A stretch of 64,000 nucleotides of DNA from Streptomyces camponoticapitis (GTDB lineage Bacteria > Actinomycetota > Actinomycetes > Streptomycetales > Streptomycetaceae): positions 40,335 through 104,334 of the forward strand of contig NZ_BMMV01000029.1 of assembly GCF_014646115.1 (NCBI RefSeq), written 5' to 3'. Below are positions 32,526 through 41,156 of the stretch, piece by piece. The notes under the pieces are model-generated. The model was not told the DNA's origin, did no database searches, and saw only the letters and a list, made by a program, of their open reading frames with translations. Every line of letters begins with the position of its first letter. Position 1 is the stretch's first letter. A program made the translations under genes and the position numbers.

Positions 32526-32975
32526 CTACGGCGCCGGCGTTTCGGTGGGGTCGTTCCGTTCGGTGCAGCAGGTGGCGGCCTTCGGGGCAGGGGTCTTGCC
32601 GAGTTGGTCCGCGTCGGCCTTGACGACGTACACCTCCCAGGGCTCCTGGCCGGGGCCGTGGACCCACACCTTGTCCTGGAGGGCGTAGCAGCAGGAGGTG
32701 TCGTTCTCCTCGAAGGTGGCGAGGCCGGCGTCCTTGAGGCGTTCGGTGGCGGCCGTGACCTCGTCGGTGGTGTCGACCTCGACGCCGAGGTGGTCGAGGC
32801 GGGTCTTCTGGCCGGGCTCGCCCTCGATGAGAACGAGCTTGAGCGGCGGGGTGGTGAGGGCGAAGTTCGCGTAGCCGGGGCGGCGCTTGGCGGGTTCGGC
32901 GCCGAAGAGCTTGGAGTAGAAGGCGACCGAGGCTTCGAGGTCGGCGACATTGAGGGCGAGCTGGGCGCGGGACAT
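32526..32975 (-). CDS. ArsI/CadI-family metalloenzyme (VOC fold)
   Basis: The 149-aa protein is a glyoxalase-fold enzyme, MSRAQLALNVADLEASVAFYS, with the vicinal cysteines SCCYALQDKVW that bind trivalent arsenic in ArsI C-As lyases. The later His in RLDHLGVEV and Glu in WEVYVV fit metal ligands. The first ligand position is Gln rather than the His of ArsI, as in actinobacterial CadI, so demethylation of organoarsenicals is likely but not certain. A second CC pair lies near the C-terminus. The ATG at 32975 has GGGGAG upstream. It diverges from arsR across a 90-nt region. Confidence 0.82.
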   Translation of the reverse strand: MSRAQLALNVADLEASVAFYSKLFGAEPAKRRPGYANFALTTPPLKLVLIEGEPGQKTRLDHLGVEVDTTDEVTAATERLKDAGLATFEENDTSCCYALQDKVWVHGPGQEPWEVYVVKADADQLGKTPAPKAATCCTERNDPTETPAP

Positions 32976-33034
32976 GGCTGTCTCCCCGATCAGGTTGTAT
33001 TGATGTCTGTCGATGACTCTTGGTTCCACCTTGC

Positions 33035-33056
33035 TTCTTGTATCGAAGAATGTCAA
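33035..33056. promoter_or_regulatory. Ars divergent promoter with ArsR-type dyad
   Basis: TTCTT-GTATCG-AAGAA is an inverted repeat at 33035-33050. Directly beside it, TGTCAA (33051-33056) is a TTGACA -35 element on the minus strand for the cadI/arsI-like gene, so the dyad lies in that promoter's spacer. The arsR ATG at 33066 has no ribosome site, suggesting a leaderless message. Binding of ArsR here would control both directions. Confidence 0.6.
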
Positions 33057-33065
33057 CATAGACGC

Positions 33066-33461
33066 ATGTCGAAACAGGAGCTTGTGGTGCTCGGCCAGGA
33101 CGGCCCCGACGGTTGCTGCCCCGCCCTGCTGACCGCCCCGCTGGAGACCGATCAGGCCGAGACGCTGGCGAAGGTCTTCAAGGCGCTGGGTGATCCGGTG
33201 CGGCTGAGGCTGCTGTCGATGATCGCTTCACGGGCGGGCGGGGAGGTCTGCGTCTGCGACCTCACCCCGGCGTTCGACCTGTCCCAGCCGACGATCTCCC
33301 ATCATCTGAAGCTTCTGAAGCAGGCCGGTCTCATCGACTCCGAGCGGCGCGGGACGTGGGTGTACTACCGGCTGCTGCCCGAGATGACGGACCGTCTGGC
33401 CGCGCTCCTCACCCGCCCCGCCGAAGCACCCCTGACCGAGCCCGCCGGTGCGGCCTCGTGA
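33066..33461 (+). CDS. arsR: Arsenic-responsive repressor ArsR
   Basis: The 131-aa winged-helix repressor has the metal site EVCVCDL at the start of the recognition region and the DNA-reading helix SQPTISHHLKLLKQAGL, then RRGTWVYYRL. As(III) binding to the Cys pair releases DNA and turns on the operon. A further CC pair lies near the N-terminus (DGCCPAL). The stop overlaps the GTG of acr3. The ATG at 33066 is chosen because the upstream frame runs through the promoter. Confidence 0.92.
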   Translation: MSKQELVVLGQDGPDGCCPALLTAPLETDQAETLAKVFKALGDPVRLRLLSMIASRAGGEVCVCDLTPAFDLSQPTISHHLKLLKQAGLIDSERRGTWVYYRLLPEMTDRLAALLTRPAEAPLTEPAGAAS

Positions 33462-34564
33462 GCAGGCGGACCGGGGGCCCGGTCGCCGGGCGGCTGTCAT
33501 TCCTGGACCGGTTCCTCGCGGTGTGGATTCTCGCCGCGATGGCCGCCGGCCTCGGGCTCGGGCGCCTGGTCCCGGGCCTGGGGACGGCGCTGGCGAAGGT
33601 CACCGTCACCGGGGTCTCTCTGCCGATCGCCCTCGGCCTGCTGGTGATGATGTATCCGGTGCTGGCGAAGGTCCGCTACGACCGCCTGGACACCGTCACC
33701 CGTGACCGACGCCTGCTGATCTCCTCGCTGCTGCTGAACTGGGTCGTCGGCCCGGCGCTGATGTTCGCCCTGGCGTGGCTCTTCCTGCCGGACCTGCCCG
33801 AGTACCGCACCGGTCTGATCATCGTCGGCCTCGCCCGCTGCATCGCGATGGTCATCATCTGGAACGACCTCGCCCGCGGCGACCGCGAGGCCGCCGCCGT
33901 CCTCGTCGCCCTGAACTCGGTGTTCCAGGTTCTGGCGTTCAGCCTGCTCGGCTGGTTCTACCTGAGCGTGCTGCCCGGCCTGCTGGGCCTTCAGCAGACG
34001 GCCCTCGACGTGTCCGTGTGGGAGATCGCCCGCAGTGTGCTGATCTTCCTGGGCATCCCGCTCCTGGCCGGGTTCCTCACCCGCCGGATCGGCGAGAGAA
34101 CCAAGGGGCGCACCTGGTACGAGACGAGACTGGTCCCGCGCATCGGCCCCTTCGCCCTGTACGGGCTGCTGTTCACCGTCGTCGTGCTCTTCGCCCTCCA
34201 GGGCGATGCCATCACCTCGCGGCCGCTCGACGTCGTACGGATCGCGCTACCGCTGCTGGTCTACTTCGCCCTCATGTGGGCCGGATCCATGGCGCTGGGA
34301 CGCGCGATCGGACTCAACCACCCAAAGGCGACGACGCTGGCGTTCACGGCCGCGGGCAACAACTTCGAACTGGCCATCGCGGTCGCCATCGCGACCTTCG
34401 GCGCCACCTCCGGACAGGCTCTGGCCGGCGTCGTCGGTCCCCTCATCGAAGTGCCGGTACTGATCGGCCTGGTCCATGTCGCCCTGGCCGCCCGGCGTTT
34501 CTTCCCCCAGCCCCCGCCGGCGGCCGGACCGGCCACAGCCCTGGAAGGTTCCGCCCGTGTCTGA
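33458..34564 (+). CDS. acr3: Arsenite efflux permease ACR3
   Basis: A 368-aa protein with about ten membrane helices. The conserved cysteine of the family lies in GLARCIAMVIIWNDLARGD, and the late motif AAGNNFELAIAVAIATFG is also typical of ACR3. It exports arsenite using the membrane potential or proton gradient. The GTG start overlaps the arsR stop, and its own stop lies within arsC, so the genes are translationally coupled. Confidence 0.93.
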   Translation: MSRRTGGPVAGRLSFLDRFLAVWILAAMAAGLGLGRLVPGLGTALAKVTVTGVSLPIALGLLVMMYPVLAKVRYDRLDTVTRDRRLLISSLLLNWVVGPALMFALAWLFLPDLPEYRTGLIIVGLARCIAMVIIWNDLARGDREAAAVLVALNSVFQVLAFSLLGWFYLSVLPGLLGLQQTALDVSVWEIARSVLIFLGIPLLAGFLTRRIGERTKGRTWYETRLVPRIGPFALYGLLFTVVVLFALQGDAITSRPLDVVRIALPLLVYFALMWAGSMALGRAIGLNHPKATTLAFTAAGNNFELAIAVAIATFGATSGQALAGVVGPLIEVPVLIGLVHVALAARRFFPQPPPAAGPATALEGSARV

Positions 34565-34970
34565 GAGCACACCGTCCGTGCTGTTCGTCTGCGTCCACAA
34601 CGCCGGCCGTTCCCAGATGGCCGCCGCCTTCCTCTCCCACCTCGCGGGCGACACCGTGGAAGTCCGTTCCGCCGGCTCCGCGCCGGCCGACACCCTCAAT
34701 CCGGCGGTGGTCGAGGCGATGGCGGAGGTCGGCATCGACATCTCGGCCCGGACTCCCAAGGCGCTGACGGTGGAAGCCGTGCGGGCGTCCGACGTCGTGA
34801 TCACCATGGGCTGCGGGGACACCTGCCCTGTCTTCCCCGGCAAGCGGTACCTCGACTGGAAGCTTGACGACCCCGCCGGTCAGGGCGTCGAGGCGGTCCG
34901 GCCGATCCGGGACGAGATCGGGCGGCGTATCCGCGGGCTCCTCGGCGAACTCGGCGTACACGTGGTATGA
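34557..34970 (+). CDS. arsC: Arsenate reductase ArsC (thioredoxin-coupled type)
   Basis: The 137-aa protein belongs to the low-molecular-weight phosphatase fold. The catalytic CX5R loop is CVHNAGRSQMA, and the redox Cys pair is in MGCGDTCPVFPG, where two cysteines shuttle the disulfide. It reduces arsenate to arsenite, the substrate of ACR3. The GTG at 34557 overlaps the acr3 end by 8 nt, and the stop overlaps the next ATG. Confidence 0.92.
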   Translation: MSESTPSVLFVCVHNAGRSQMAAAFLSHLAGDTVEVRSAGSAPADTLNPAVVEAMAEVGIDISARTPKALTVEAVRASDVVITMGCGDTCPVFPGKRYLDWKLDDPAGQGVEAVRPIRDEIGRRIRGLLGELGVHVV

Positions 34971-35482
34971 CCGCGGACGTGACAGCCATGGGCGCACGCA
35001 TCACGGCGATGCGGCCCGAGCATGCCGGACAGGTCCTGGCGATCTATCAACTGGGCATCGACGAGGGCGACGCCACCTTCGAGACCGCCGCTCCGGACTG
35101 GCGGGGGTTCGACGCGGCCAAGCTGCCCCGGCACCGCCTGGTCGCACTCGACGAGGACGACCGCGTACTGGGCTGGGCCGCCGTCGCCGCGGTGTCCAGC
35201 CGGGGCGCGTACGCCGGAGTGGTCGAACACTCCCTCTACGTCGGCCCCGACGCCCGCGGCCGCGGCGTGGGACTCGCCCTGCTGACCGCCCTGCTGGCCT
35301 CCACCGAGGCCGCCGGGATCTGGACGGTGCAGTCCGGCATCTTCCCCGAGAACACCGCCAGCCTCGCCCTTCACGAGAAGGCCGGGTTCCGTGTCGTCGG
35401 CACCCGTCGGCGCGTCGGCCTCCACCACGGCCGGTGGCGCGACGTCATCCTCGTCGAACGCCGGAGCCGGAACATCGACTGA
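34967..35482 (+). CDS. GNAT acetyltransferase, ArsN1-like
   Basis: A 171-aa N-acetyltransferase of the phosphinothricin-acetyltransferase group: ITAMRPEHAGQVLAIYQLGIDEGDATFE, acetyl-CoA loop ARGRGVGLALL, and the late motif GFRVVGTRRRVGLHHGRWRDV. In ars operons this group (ArsN1) acetylates the arsenical antibiotic arsinothricin; glufosinate acetylation is an alternative. The ATG overlaps the arsC stop (ATGA). The substrate is inferred from family and context. Confidence 0.78.
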   Translation: MTADVTAMGARITAMRPEHAGQVLAIYQLGIDEGDATFETAAPDWRGFDAAKLPRHRLVALDEDDRVLGWAAVAAVSSRGAYAGVVEHSLYVGPDARGRGVGLALLTALLASTEAAGIWTVQSGIFPENTASLALHEKAGFRVVGTRRRVGLHHGRWRDVILVERRSRNID

Positions 35483-35635
35483 CGGTCCGTCAGAAGGCTG
35501 GAGCAGGGCGGTACATGGGGATCGAACGATGAAACGGAACCCGGACATTCGCGCGATCATTCGCGGATGATCTCCGGCCTACTGTTGGCGATGTCAGCAG
35601 GAGAGCCCAGGATCAACAAGTCGATGGAGAACCCG

Positions 35636-36352
35636 ATGAGTTCGCGCCTTGCCGCCCGGTCGCCCCGGTCCGCCCGCTTCGCCCTGGCCGCCGTGGCCAT
35701 GGTGGCTCTCACCGCCACTCTCACCGCCTGCGACTCCGGCGCGGACACCTCCGCCGACGCGGGCAAGGCGGCGAACGCCGGCTCCGCTGCCAAGGACAAC
35801 GACGTCGACGGTGCCAAGGACGACTACTACGACGAGGACGGCGGTTCGGCCGGCAAGGACAACGACGTCGACGGTGCCAAGGACGACTACTACGACGAGG
35901 ACGGCGGCAAGGACAACGACGTCGACGGCGCCAAGCAGGACTACTACGCGAAGCCGTGCGACAACGGCGACCTGAACTTCACGGTCAAGCTGGAGTCCCA
36001 GGCCGGCGGCTACTACCTCGTTACGGCGAAGGCCAAGCCGGGCGTCGTCTGCACCCTGGAAGGCGCCCCCAAGCAGGTCATGTTCGGCTCCGACCCCGAC
36101 ACCGTGGCGTCCAACGCCGAGGGCGGCTCCGGTGACGCCGTCAAGCTCAAGGGCTCTACCGCCGCCTACTTCGGCGTGAACCCCAAGAGCACCGACAACG
36201 ACGACGGCAAGATGTTCGAGACGCTCATCGTCTCCGCCTCCGACGACGCCGGCGACGCGGGCCAGCTCGATGTCGAGTCCGTCAATGTCGACAAGCCCCA
36301 GGTCAGCAACTGGCACGCCGACTCCGCCGACGTCGTCACCCCCTTCCTCTGA
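35636..36352 (+). CDS. Lipoprotein with tandem acidic repeats and DUF4232-like domain
   Basis: The 238-aa protein has a signal peptide with lipobox TATLTAC (Cys at about residue 32), then two identical copies and one divergent copy of an 18-residue acidic repeat, KDNDVDGAKDDYYDEDGG. A C-terminal beta-rich domain follows, resembling DUF4232 secreted proteins (KLESQAGGYYLVTAKAKPG). The Asp/Tyr repeats could bind divalent metal. The ATG at 35636 has GGAGA 5 nt upstream; an ATG at 35624 is an alternative. Confidence 0.75.
   Translation: MSSRLAARSPRSARFALAAVAMVALTATLTACDSGADTSADAGKAANAGSAAKDNDVDGAKDDYYDEDGGSAGKDNDVDGAKDDYYDEDGGKDNDVDGAKQDYYAKPCDNGDLNFTVKLESQAGGYYLVTAKAKPGVVCTLEGAPKQVMFGSDPDTVASNAEGGSGDAVKLKGSTAAYFGVNPKSTDNDDGKMFETLIVSASDDAGDAGQLDVESVNVDKPQVSNWHADSADVVTPFL
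35792..35945 (+). repeat. Tandem coding repeat inside the lipoprotein gene
   Basis: Two 53-nt copies (35792-35844 and 35855-35907) are identical in DNA and a third, partial copy (from 35909) differs at a few positions. The DNA identity points to recent duplication. Confidence 0.85.
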
Positions 36353-36382
36353 GCCGACCCGGCGCCGGCAGGCCGGCCCCGC

Positions 36383-38440
36383 TCAGCGTCGTAGCGCCGC
36401 GTCGATCGCGGCGAGGTAGCCGCTCACCGGGCCGAACGTGAGCAAACCGCTTCCCGCGCCCGCGAGTTCGGCGGACGCGGGGGCCAGACGGTCGCGTACG
36501 CGCGTGAGTACGGCGCGGTCGCCGAGCGCCAGGGCCGCCGTCGCCTCCAGGCAGCAGCACGCCTCGTACAGCAGGTCGTGGGGCGGTTCCGGCAGTGCGC
36601 GCAGGGCGGTGCGGGCGGTGGGGTGGTCGCCCGTGGCCAGGGAGGCGAGCGGGGTGATCCAGGGACGGTACGGGCCCCAGTCCGCCCGCGGATCGAGCGC
36701 GTCGAGCGCGTCGGGCGGGGGGAGACGGGGACCGTCGGCGGAGAAGCGCAGGGAGAGCAGCGCGAGCGGGAGAAGCCCGTGGGTCAGGCCCGGCATGCCG
36801 GAGTCCGGCAGGTCGGCGGCGGCGCTCCCGTACGCCGACCTCGCCTCGGGGATGTCACCGGACGCGGACAGGCGAAGCGCCCCGTACCACCGGGTGAAGA
36901 CGCCCACGAGCGGGAGTTCGTGGAGGGCCGCCAGTCGGTCGGCAGCGGTGGCGTGCGTGTCGGCCGCCGCGAAGTCGCCGAGAGCGCCGAGCGCCTGAAG
37001 AAGGATCAGATGGCCCAGTACCTCGAAGGTCACCAGGCCGTGCCGGGCCCCCAGCGCGACCAGTTCCGTGCCGGTCTCCGCGCGGCGCGGTGCGAGGCCC
37101 GCGCGGGTGAAGGACTGCATGAACGTGCCGTTCAGCGCGAACGCCAGCAGCGCCGGATCGTCGAGCCGGCGGGCGATCGCCTCCGCCTGGGCCGCGGCCT
37201 GGGGGCCGCGCGAGGAGTGCGAGCCGCGCATCTCCACCGCGACGGTGGCGAGCAGCCGGCAGCGCACCGCGTCGTAGCCGCCGTGTCCGTTGGGAGGCGG
37301 CAGCGCGGCCAGGGTGCGTTCGGCGGCGGCGACGATGCGCCGTGCGAGCTCCGGGTCGTCGCCGCGCGTCCAGATCGCGGGCACGTCGAAGGCACCGATC
37401 ACCCGGCCGGTCAGTTCCGGGTCGCCGAACTCCTCGGCGGCGGTGATGGCCGCCAGGCGGTGTTCGCGGGCGGCCGTCAGACCGCCGCCGCCGGTCACCG
37501 CGAGGTCGCGGAGCAGACCCACCGTCGTCTCCAGGCGGGCACGGGCGCCGGCCGCGACCGTGCGGTCGTACGCGGCGGCGGCCCGCGTCCACAGGCGGGC
37601 CGCTGTCTCGCCGGGGTCGGTGCGACCGGTCGGGGGCTCCCCGCTCGCCCGGTCCGGAACGGCGTCGAGCGCCGCGTCCTGCGCCAGAATGTCCGCCTCC
37701 AGCCTCCGCAGCCCCGGCCCCGGGTCCAGCCCGAGCTGTTCCACCAGGGTCGACCGTGCCCTCCGTAGGACGGCGAGCGCGTCTCCCTGCCGGCCCGTCC
37801 GGTACAGCGCCAGCGCCAGCAGCCGCCACGCGTCCTCGCGCCAGGGGTGGTCGGCCAGATGCGCGTCCAGGTCGGGGACGGCCTCGGCGGTGAGGCCGAG
37901 GGCCAGCCGCGCCTCGGCTCTGCGCTCGACCGACTGGAGCCGCAGTTCGGCCAGGCGGGCGCGTTCGCCCCGTACCCACTCCTCCTGTACGAAATCGGCG
38001 TACGAGGGCCCGCGCCACAGCTCCAGCGCCTCGTCCAGCCGCGGCAGCGCCCGCGCGGGCGGCAGCTTCGCCGCCTCGTCGACCGCCGTCTCGAACCGCC
38101 AGGCGTCGACGGCGTCCGGGCCGGCTCGCAGCGCGTAGCCGGGGCCGTCCGTGACGAGGAGCCGGGCGGGGGCACGGGGTGGACGGTCCGGTTCCAGGGC
38201 GCGGCGGAGCGCGGCGACGAAGGTCTGTACGGAGCCGACCGCCCCGGCCGGCGGCGAGTCCGGCCACAGGTCGGCGACCAGCCGGGCGACGGGGACGACA
38301 CGGCGGCGGGCGACGATCAGGCGGGCCAGTACGGCGCGGTGGCGCGGCCCCTTGAGCGCGACCGCGCCGCGTCGGTCCTCGGCGGTCACGGGACCGAGCA
38401 CGCCGAACAGGACCTGTTCGCGGTCCGGCTCCCGTTCCAT
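36383..38440 (-). CDS. AfsR/SARP-family regulator
   Basis: The 685-aa protein has an N-terminal OmpR-like winged helix (FGVLGPVTAEDRRGAVALKGPRHRAVLARL) and the bacterial transcriptional activation domain (BTAD) up to about residue 240 (WREDAWRLLALALYRTGRQGDALAVL). No NB-ARC ATPase follows; the C-terminal two-thirds are helical and probably TPR-like. SARPs activate antibiotic clusters, but no cluster is present here. The ATG at 38440 has GGAGGG upstream; the frame extends further back without family support. It is divergent from the alpha/beta hydrolase gene. Confidence 0.82.
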   Translation of the reverse strand: MEREPDREQVLFGVLGPVTAEDRRGAVALKGPRHRAVLARLIVARRRVVPVARLVADLWPDSPPAGAVGSVQTFVAALRRALEPDRPPRAPARLLVTDGPGYALRAGPDAVDAWRFETAVDEAAKLPPARALPRLDEALELWRGPSYADFVQEEWVRGERARLAELRLQSVERRAEARLALGLTAEAVPDLDAHLADHPWREDAWRLLALALYRTGRQGDALAVLRRARSTLVEQLGLDPGPGLRRLEADILAQDAALDAVPDRASGEPPTGRTDPGETAARLWTRAAAAYDRTVAAGARARLETTVGLLRDLAVTGGGGLTAAREHRLAAITAAEEFGDPELTGRVIGAFDVPAIWTRGDDPELARRIVAAAERTLAALPPPNGHGGYDAVRCRLLATVAVEMRGSHSSRGPQAAAQAEAIARRLDDPALLAFALNGTFMQSFTRAGLAPRRAETGTELVALGARHGLVTFEVLGHLILLQALGALGDFAAADTHATAADRLAALHELPLVGVFTRWYGALRLSASGDIPEARSAYGSAAADLPDSGMPGLTHGLLPLALLSLRFSADGPRLPPPDALDALDPRADWGPYRPWITPLASLATGDHPTARTALRALPEPPHDLLYEACCCLEATAALALGDRAVLTRVRDRLAPASAELAGAGSGLLTFGPVSGYLAAIDAALRR

Positions 38441-38624
38441 CCGACCCTCCGCCCGCCTCGGGATGCCCCCGACGCCCACGACCCTCGGCGCCGACCACCC
38501 GCCGACCCACCGCTCTCCGATCGCTGACCGATCGCTGATTCGCGGCCCGCAGGCTCGAAGCCACGAGAACAACGCGGCAACGAGTCGACGCGTCAACGCA
38601 CGTCAGCCTACGAAAGAGCGCACC

Positions 38625-39503
38625 ATGCACCCCACCATCCCCGGCTTCAGCTACCGGCGCGTCCCCGTCGCCGACGACGTCACCCTCAACGTCGCCGTCG
38701 GCGGCTCCGGCACCCCGGTCATGCTCCTGCACGGCTTCCCGCAGACCCACCTCATGTGGCGGCACGTCGCCGCCGGACTCGCCTCCCACCACACCGTCAT
38801 CTGCCCCGACCTGCGCGGTTACGGCGCCAGCGACAAGCCCGCCGAGGTCGAAGGCGTGACGTACGTCAAGCGCACCATGGCCGCCGACACCGTCGCGCTC
38901 GCCCGCGCCCTGGGGCACGACCGGTTCGCCCTGGCGGGCCATGACCGGGGCGCCCTCGTGGCGATCCGTGCCGCCCTGGACCACCCGGACGTGATCACCC
39001 ACCTCGCCTCGCTCGACGTCCTGCCCACGCTGGACACCTGGGACGTCATGCACGGCACCACGGCCGCCGTCGGCTTCCATCTCTATCTGATGGCCCAGCC
39101 GCCCGGTCTGCCCGAGCGGATGATCGCCGCGAGCGCCGACGCCTTCTTCGGCCACTTCCTCGACATCTGGACGCGCGACCCGCGGGCGATTCCGGCCGCG
39201 ATCAGGGCCGAGTACCTGGCGGCCTCACGCGCGGCCGTCCCCTCCATCGTCGCCGACTACCGTGCCTCCGCCGGGATCGACGTCGCCCACGACCGGGCCG
39301 ACCGCGACGCCGGCAACCAGCTGCGGATGCCGGTCTCCGTCCTCCAGCAGGACTGGGGTACGGTGCTGGGCTTCGACGCCGACGAGCGCTGGCGCGCCTG
39401 GGCGCCCGACCTGGAGCACGCGACCGTGGGCTGCGGCCACTTCATGGCCGAGGAGGCACCGGAGGAGGTCGTCAGGGCCGTACGGGAGCTCCTCACCCGC
39501 TGA
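38625..39503 (+). CDS. Alpha/beta hydrolase, haloacetate dehalogenase-like
   Basis: The 292-aa protein has the hydrolase fold: LLHGFPQTHLMWRHVA, DLRGYGASDKP, and the nucleophile elbow GHDRGALV with Asp as nucleophile. Asp with the following Arg is typical of fluoroacetate/haloacetate dehalogenases and some epoxide hydrolases. The general base His lies in VGCGHFMAEEAPEEV. GAAAGAG precedes the ATG at 38625. The substrate is unproven. Confidence 0.8.
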   Translation: MHPTIPGFSYRRVPVADDVTLNVAVGGSGTPVMLLHGFPQTHLMWRHVAAGLASHHTVICPDLRGYGASDKPAEVEGVTYVKRTMAADTVALARALGHDRFALAGHDRGALVAIRAALDHPDVITHLASLDVLPTLDTWDVMHGTTAAVGFHLYLMAQPPGLPERMIAASADAFFGHFLDIWTRDPRAIPAAIRAEYLAASRAAVPSIVADYRASAGIDVAHDRADRDAGNQLRMPVSVLQQDWGTVLGFDADERWRAWAPDLEHATVGCGHFMAEEAPEEVVRAVRELLTR

Positions 39504-39540
39504 ACGGCCCACCCATGACCAGCGGTGGGGCGCCGGACGC

Positions 39541-40140
39541 TCACCCCACCCGCAGCGCGTCGAGCAACCGCCCCAGCGCGGCCCTCGTGTCGGCGAGGTC
39601 CGCCGGGTCCCCCGACGTCGCCAGCCACAGCGCCGCCTCGTTCATCGCGCCCGACAGCAGGTGCGCGAGGGGCGCCACCGGCTGCGCGGCGATGACGCCC
39701 TCCTCCACGAGCGTGGTGAGCGCCTCCTTGAGATGACGCGCCGACGACGCCTCGTCCATCTCCCGCCACTCGGTCCAGCCCAGTACGGCGGGCCCGTCGA
39801 CCAGCATGATCCGCTGAGTGTCCGGCGCGGTCGTCGCCGTGATGAACTCCTGGCAGCCCGCGACCAGTTGGTCCCAGGAGTCGTCCCGCGCCCCGGCCGC
39901 CTCCATGACGCGCTCGCCCACCTCCTGCTGGAGGTCGCGCAGTACGGCACGGAAGAGCGCGGTCTTGCTGTCGAAGTGGTGGTAGAGCGCGCCCTTGGTC
40001 ACGCCGGCGGCGGCCACGATCTCCGCCAGGCTCACCGCGCCGTAGCCGACCTCCGCGAAGAGCCTGCGGCCCTCGCGCAGCAGGGTCTGCCTGGTTCGCT
40101 CCCGCTGCTGGGCCCTGGTCCCGTGCTGGTCCGGCGGCAT
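39541..40140 (-). CDS. TetR-family repressor
   Basis: The 199-aa protein has a TetR DNA-binding domain, RTRQTLLREGRRLFAEVGYGAVSLAEIVAAAGVTKGALYHHF (in parts), and a helical ligand-binding domain. The ATG at 40140 has GGGGAGGA upstream. It diverges from the VOC protein gene, and two inverted repeats between them are probable operators, so it likely represses that gene and itself. Confidence 0.88.
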   Translation of the reverse strand: MPPDQHGTRAQQRERTRQTLLREGRRLFAEVGYGAVSLAEIVAAAGVTKGALYHHFDSKTALFRAVLRDLQQEVGERVMEAAGARDDSWDQLVAGCQEFITATTAPDTQRIMLVDGPAVLGWTEWREMDEASSARHLKEALTTLVEEGVIAAQPVAPLAHLLSGAMNEAALWLATSGDPADLADTRAALGRLLDALRVG

Positions 40141-40155
40141 GGCGTTCCTCCCCGT

Positions 40156-40205
40156 TTGACATACCGGTGGTATGCGAATAGCGTCGTTGGCGTACCGATG
40201 GTATG
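40156..40205. promoter_or_regulatory. Promoter with twin TetR operators
   Basis: CATACC-GGT-GGTATG (40160-40174) is a perfect inverted repeat within the spacer of a promoter with TTGACA (40156-40161) and TAGCGT (40179-40184), 17 bp apart. A second copy with one mismatch, CGTACC-GAT-GGTATG (40191-40205), lies 31 bp downstream, three helical turns. Confidence 0.8.
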
Positions 40206-40219
40206 CGAAAGGATCCGTC

Positions 40220-40651
40220 ATGGAGCTGACCAGCTTCTATCCCGTGATCGCCACCGAGCGGCTCCAGGAGTCCCGCGACTTCTACATCCGGCTCCTGGGG
40301 TTCGAGACGACGTTCGAGGCCGACTGGTACGTAAGCCTGCTGCGCCCGGGGGCGGTTCCGTACGAACTGGCGCTCCTCGACCCCACCCACCCCACCGTGC
40401 CCGAGGGCTACGGCAGGCCCGTCCAGGGACTGCTCCTCAACTTCGAGGTGGCGGACGTGGACGCGGAGTGGGAGCGGCTCGTCGGGAGGGAGGGGCTGAC
40501 GCCCGTACTCGGGCTGCGCAGCGAGGATTTCGGGCAGCGGCATTTCATCGTCACGGACCCCAGCGGGGTGCTGATCGACATCATCACGACCATCGAGCCG
40601 ACGCGGGAGTTCGCTGACCAGTACGGCGGCGCCGGCACATCCTCGCCGTAG
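40220..40651 (+). CDS. VOC-family (glyoxalase/bleomycin resistance-like) protein
   Basis: The 143-aa protein has the VOC fold: FYPVIATERLQESRDFYIRLLGFE, a central strand pair, and FGQRHFIVTDPSGVLIDI near the end. The family includes glyoxalases, antibiotic-sequestering proteins and dioxygenases. The ATG at 40220 has GAAAGGA upstream. It is controlled by the twin TetR operators, which fits an inducible detoxification role. Confidence 0.82.
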   Translation: MELTSFYPVIATERLQESRDFYIRLLGFETTFEADWYVSLLRPGAVPYELALLDPTHPTVPEGYGRPVQGLLLNFEVADVDAEWERLVGREGLTPVLGLRSEDFGQRHFIVTDPSGVLIDIITTIEPTREFADQYGGAGTSSP

Positions 40652-40765
40652 AGGCGCGGCAGAGGTTCCGACCGGAACGACGAAGGCTCCGACCGGAACG
40701 CGGACCGGTCGGAGCCTTCGTGGTGCGTACGCGCGGGCGCGGAGCCGCGCCCGCTTCGCCCCGGA

Positions 40766-40972
40766 TCAGCTCTGTGGCGGGCGGTCGTCGCCCGGCGTGG
40801 GCCGGTCCCGGGAGCCCATCTGTTCGTTGAGCTTCTCCTGGGCCTTGTCGACCTTGCTCTCGTACTTGCCACCGGTCGTCTTGTCCACGGCGTCACCGGC
40901 CTTGTCGACGCCTTTCCGAGCGGTGTCCTCATGGCCCTTCATCAGGCCTTTGAGTCTGTCGAGCATGGACAT
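40766..40972 (-). CDS. MT0933-like antitoxin family protein
   Basis: A 68-aa protein, MSMLDRLKGLMKGHEDTARKG..., with the pattern KAGDAVDKTTGGKYESKVDKAQ of the MT0933/Rv0909-like antitoxin family. No toxin gene is next to it, so the antitoxin label is by family only; many stand-alone copies in Streptomyces may have other roles. GGGAGGA precedes the ATG. Confidence 0.75.
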   Translation of the reverse strand: MSMLDRLKGLMKGHEDTARKGVDKAGDAVDKTTGGKYESKVDKAQEKLNEQMGSRDRPTPGDDRPPQS

Positions 40973-41156
40973 GATGGGTCGTCCTCCCTTGTGGGGTTGC
41001 TCCCCTTCCCAGCATCGGGGCGCCCGCCGCATCCCGCATCCGGGCGGCGACAAAGCGTATGGAAGAGCCGGTTAGCGCCCTATTCCGCTGGGATCTCCGG
41101 GCAAAGAGTGGCCCCCGAGGCTGCGCTCCAGCCCCGGGAGTCGCACTCTTGACCGT

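Noticed and set aside
35594..36316. 240-aa minus-strand frame opposite the repeat lipoprotein
   Set aside because: Its Val-rich repeats are just the complement of the acidic coding repeat.
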